DNA from: SIG299 sp045593825
GTDB lineage: Bacteria > Bacillota > Clostridia > Lachnospirales > Lachnospiraceae
Reading direction: 5' to 3'
DNA length: 22,441 nt
Assembly: GCA_045593825.1 (NCBI GenBank)
Contig: JAZNXI010000068.1
Span: 1 to 22,441, forward strand
Positions 21,236 to 22,441 of the stretch are shown in pieces. The position numbers and the translations under genes are program-made. The notes under the pieces are model-generated. The model searched no databases, was not told the origin of the DNA, and was given only the letters and a program-made list of their open reading frames with translations. Position 1 is the stretch's first letter, and each line of letters begins with the position of its first letter.

Positions 21236-22015
21236 CTAGACGGTCAACATCCCCTGATTCATCTCTTTAATTTTATCCCCTACATCCTCCGGACAATGGG
21301 CATCGGATGAAGTAATAATTTTTACATTATGCTTCTTCAGTATTTGAAGCAGCTCCTTCTCCATGCCAAGGGAAGCCCCCGGACACCGTCTGGCAATTCC
21401 GCTGTTTTGGTCTGCATACATGCCGTTTTTAGCAAGTGCTTCCGCCAAACTCTCATAATATTCAGTCAAAGAAAAAGACGGCTTGTGTCCAAACAACTTA
21501 ATAGCGTCCGGATGACCGATGCCATCAAAGATTCCACTTTTTGCCAGCAAAATAGAATCTTCAAAATATCTGCGGTAAATCTCGTCCACATCAATTCCGT
21601 TCCAATGCTCCAGCTTATGGTCAAAGGCAAAATCATCCACAAAATGAATGCTGCCCAGTAAAAAATCAAAGTCTTTGTCTTTGGTAAGTTTAGCTGTCAT
21701 TTCTTCAAACTCTTTGAAATAGCAGATTTCCAGACCAAACTTAATCTCCACCGGATATTTCTCGTCTCGAACCTTCCGAATAAGTTCCAGATAGTCCTCC
21801 AGTTTGTATACTCCGGCGTTTCTGTGAAACCATGCGTCTACGTATTCACTGTAGGCACACACGGAATCATACATGGGAACAAACTCTTCAAACCGGTAGT
21901 TATGCTCCAGAAGCCTGATTTCCGTAAGTTCCATTTCCATCGCTTTATCCACAAATTTCTGTATCCACTCTAAGGTATAAGGCCCTTTCTCAATATGAAT
22001 GTGACCGTCTGTCAT
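21236..22015 (-). CDS. PHP domain phosphatase, histidinol-phosphatase-like
   Basis: A 259-residue metal-dependent hydrolase of the PHP superfamily. Metal-site motifs occur in order: DGHIHIEKG (residues 3-11), LLEHNYRFEE (35-44), the FGLEICYF acidic strand, LLGSIHFVDDF, GIFDGIGHPDAIKLF, and SSDAHCPEDVG near the C-terminus. This pattern fits HisJ-type histidinol-phosphatases, which remove phosphate from L-histidinol phosphate in histidine synthesis, but no his gene is nearby, so another phosphoester substrate is possible. GAAGGAG lies 6 nt before the ATG. It follows the partial acetyltransferase gene by 29 nt, so the two may share a transcript. Confidence 0.87.
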   Translation of the reverse strand: MTDGHIHIEKGPYTLEWIQKFVDKAMEMELTEIRLLEHNYRFEEFVPMYDSVCAYSEYVDAWFHRNAGVYKLEDYLELIRKVRDEKYPVEIKFGLEICYFKEFEEMTAKLTKDKDFDFLLGSIHFVDDFAFDHKLEHWNGIDVDEIYRRYFEDSILLAKSGIFDGIGHPDAIKLFGHKPSFSLTEYYESLAEALAKNGMYADQNSGIARRCPGASLGMEKELLQILKKHNVKIITSSDAHCPEDVGDKIKEMNQGMLTV

Positions 22016-22044
22016 GGTGTTCTCCTTCCCTAGTAGAAATTTTG

Positions 22045-22441
22045 TTACTCAAACCACTTTACTTTCATTACAAAGTTTTTAGCATTAGAAAAACCTGCTT
22101 TGCCATAAAATTTTTCATGCATTTCATCATTTACTGCTTGTAATTCAATGCAGGCAGCACCGGATTCTTTCACTCTTGACTCAAGTTCTGCAAGAAGCAT
22201 ACTGCCTAAGCCTTTGTTTTGATATTGGTATGAGATAATGATTTCTTCCAGCGTATAGCCCACAATATCATCATATTGTTTAAAATATCCCATAACAAAA
22301 CCACACACTATATCATTATCGTCTTTCATAATTAGCGAGAAAGAATCCTCTATGGTTAATACTTGTTTTATTCTCTTTTTTGCTGTTACTTCTGTCCAAC
22401 AGCTATCCTCGTATTTATTATAATATTCTATGTATAGAGGA
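22045..22441 (-). CDS. GNAT family N-acetyltransferase (5' end cut by window)
   Basis: The frame is open to the window edge on the minus strand: before the first ATG at 22329 lie 37 further codons with protein-like sequence (LYIEYYNKYED, then CWTEVTAKKRIKQ), so the true start is outside. About 132 residues are visible. GNAT features are GFVMGYFKQYDDIVGYTLEE, the acetyl-CoA loop YQYQNKGLGSMLLAELE with the Q-N-K-G-L-G motif, and IELQAVNDEMHEKFYGKAGF typical of motif B. The substrate is unknown. It is a different gene from the GNAT at 18474-18902 and only distantly similar to it. Confidence 0.87.
   Translation of the reverse strand, partial: PLYIEYYNKYEDSCWTEVTAKKRIKQVLTIEDSFSLIMKDDNDIVCGFVMGYFKQYDDIVGYTLEEIIISYQYQNKGLGSMLLAELESRVKESGAACIELQAVNDEMHEKFYGKAGFSNAKNFVMKVKWFE

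Overview
The window looks like chromosomal DNA of an anaerobic, spore-forming (or formerly spore-forming) Firmicute of class Clostridia, most likely Lachnospiraceae. The grounds are moderately AT-rich sequence, strong AGGAGG-type ribosome binding sites, a SpoVAF/GerA-type germination protein, a SpoIID/LytB protein, an L20-controlled infC-rpmI-rplT operon with an AUU-started infC, a CyuA-type cysteine desulfidase and an EAL signalling protein. This placement is inferred from gene content; there is no rRNA or other marker. Nearly all genes are on the minus strand; only the YihY-type gene at 11256-11999 is on the plus strand. I saw no tRNA, rRNA, CRISPR array, transposase or phage gene, and no gap above 300 bases.

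Layout from left to right. (1) 1-1197: 5' part of a spoVAF-like gene running off the left edge, with a terminator-like hairpin over its ribosome binding site. (2) 1265-3060: a two-gene envelope unit, a LiaF-like membrane protein followed (1-nt overlap) by a DUF4097 Gly/Ser-repeat lipoprotein. (3) 3229-4624: the infC-rpmI-rplT translation operon with consensus promoter, attenuator leader and terminator. (4) 4633-9349: VanZ-like protein, small membrane protein, M29 aminopeptidase, M48 (Ste24-type) membrane protease and PurE, closely spaced and probably co-transcribed at least in part. (5) 9412-13809: a PAS-GGDEF-EAL protein (degenerate cyclase site, intact EAL site), the divergent YihY-type gene, and a SpoIID/LytB gene overlapping it tail to tail and preceded by a sigma-E-like promoter. 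(6) 13950-15380: an AzgA/PbuG-type purine permease bounded by strong terminators. (7) 15492-20244: a six-gene run: DUF1349 protein, APH-like kinase, GNAT acetyltransferase, DUF402 protein with a HAD-like tail, TIGR00266/AIM24 protein and cysteine desulfidase. (8) 20266-20465: a palindrome-rich stretch of about 200 bp in front of that run. (9) 20521-22441: an unrecognised membrane-anchored protein, a PHP-type phosphatase and a GNAT gene running off the right edge.

Most of this is ordinary chromosomal housekeeping. The best leads are the palindrome-rich element, which a promoter at 20482-20510 would make the 5' UTR of the six-gene run; the L20-type leader with a 9-nt alternative pairing; the AUU start of infC; the DUF402/HAD-like fusion; two proteins that appear to lack family segments (the YihY-type protein and the APH-like kinase); and the sigma-E-like promoter of the SpoIID gene. 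I did not find a convincing new multi-gene system.
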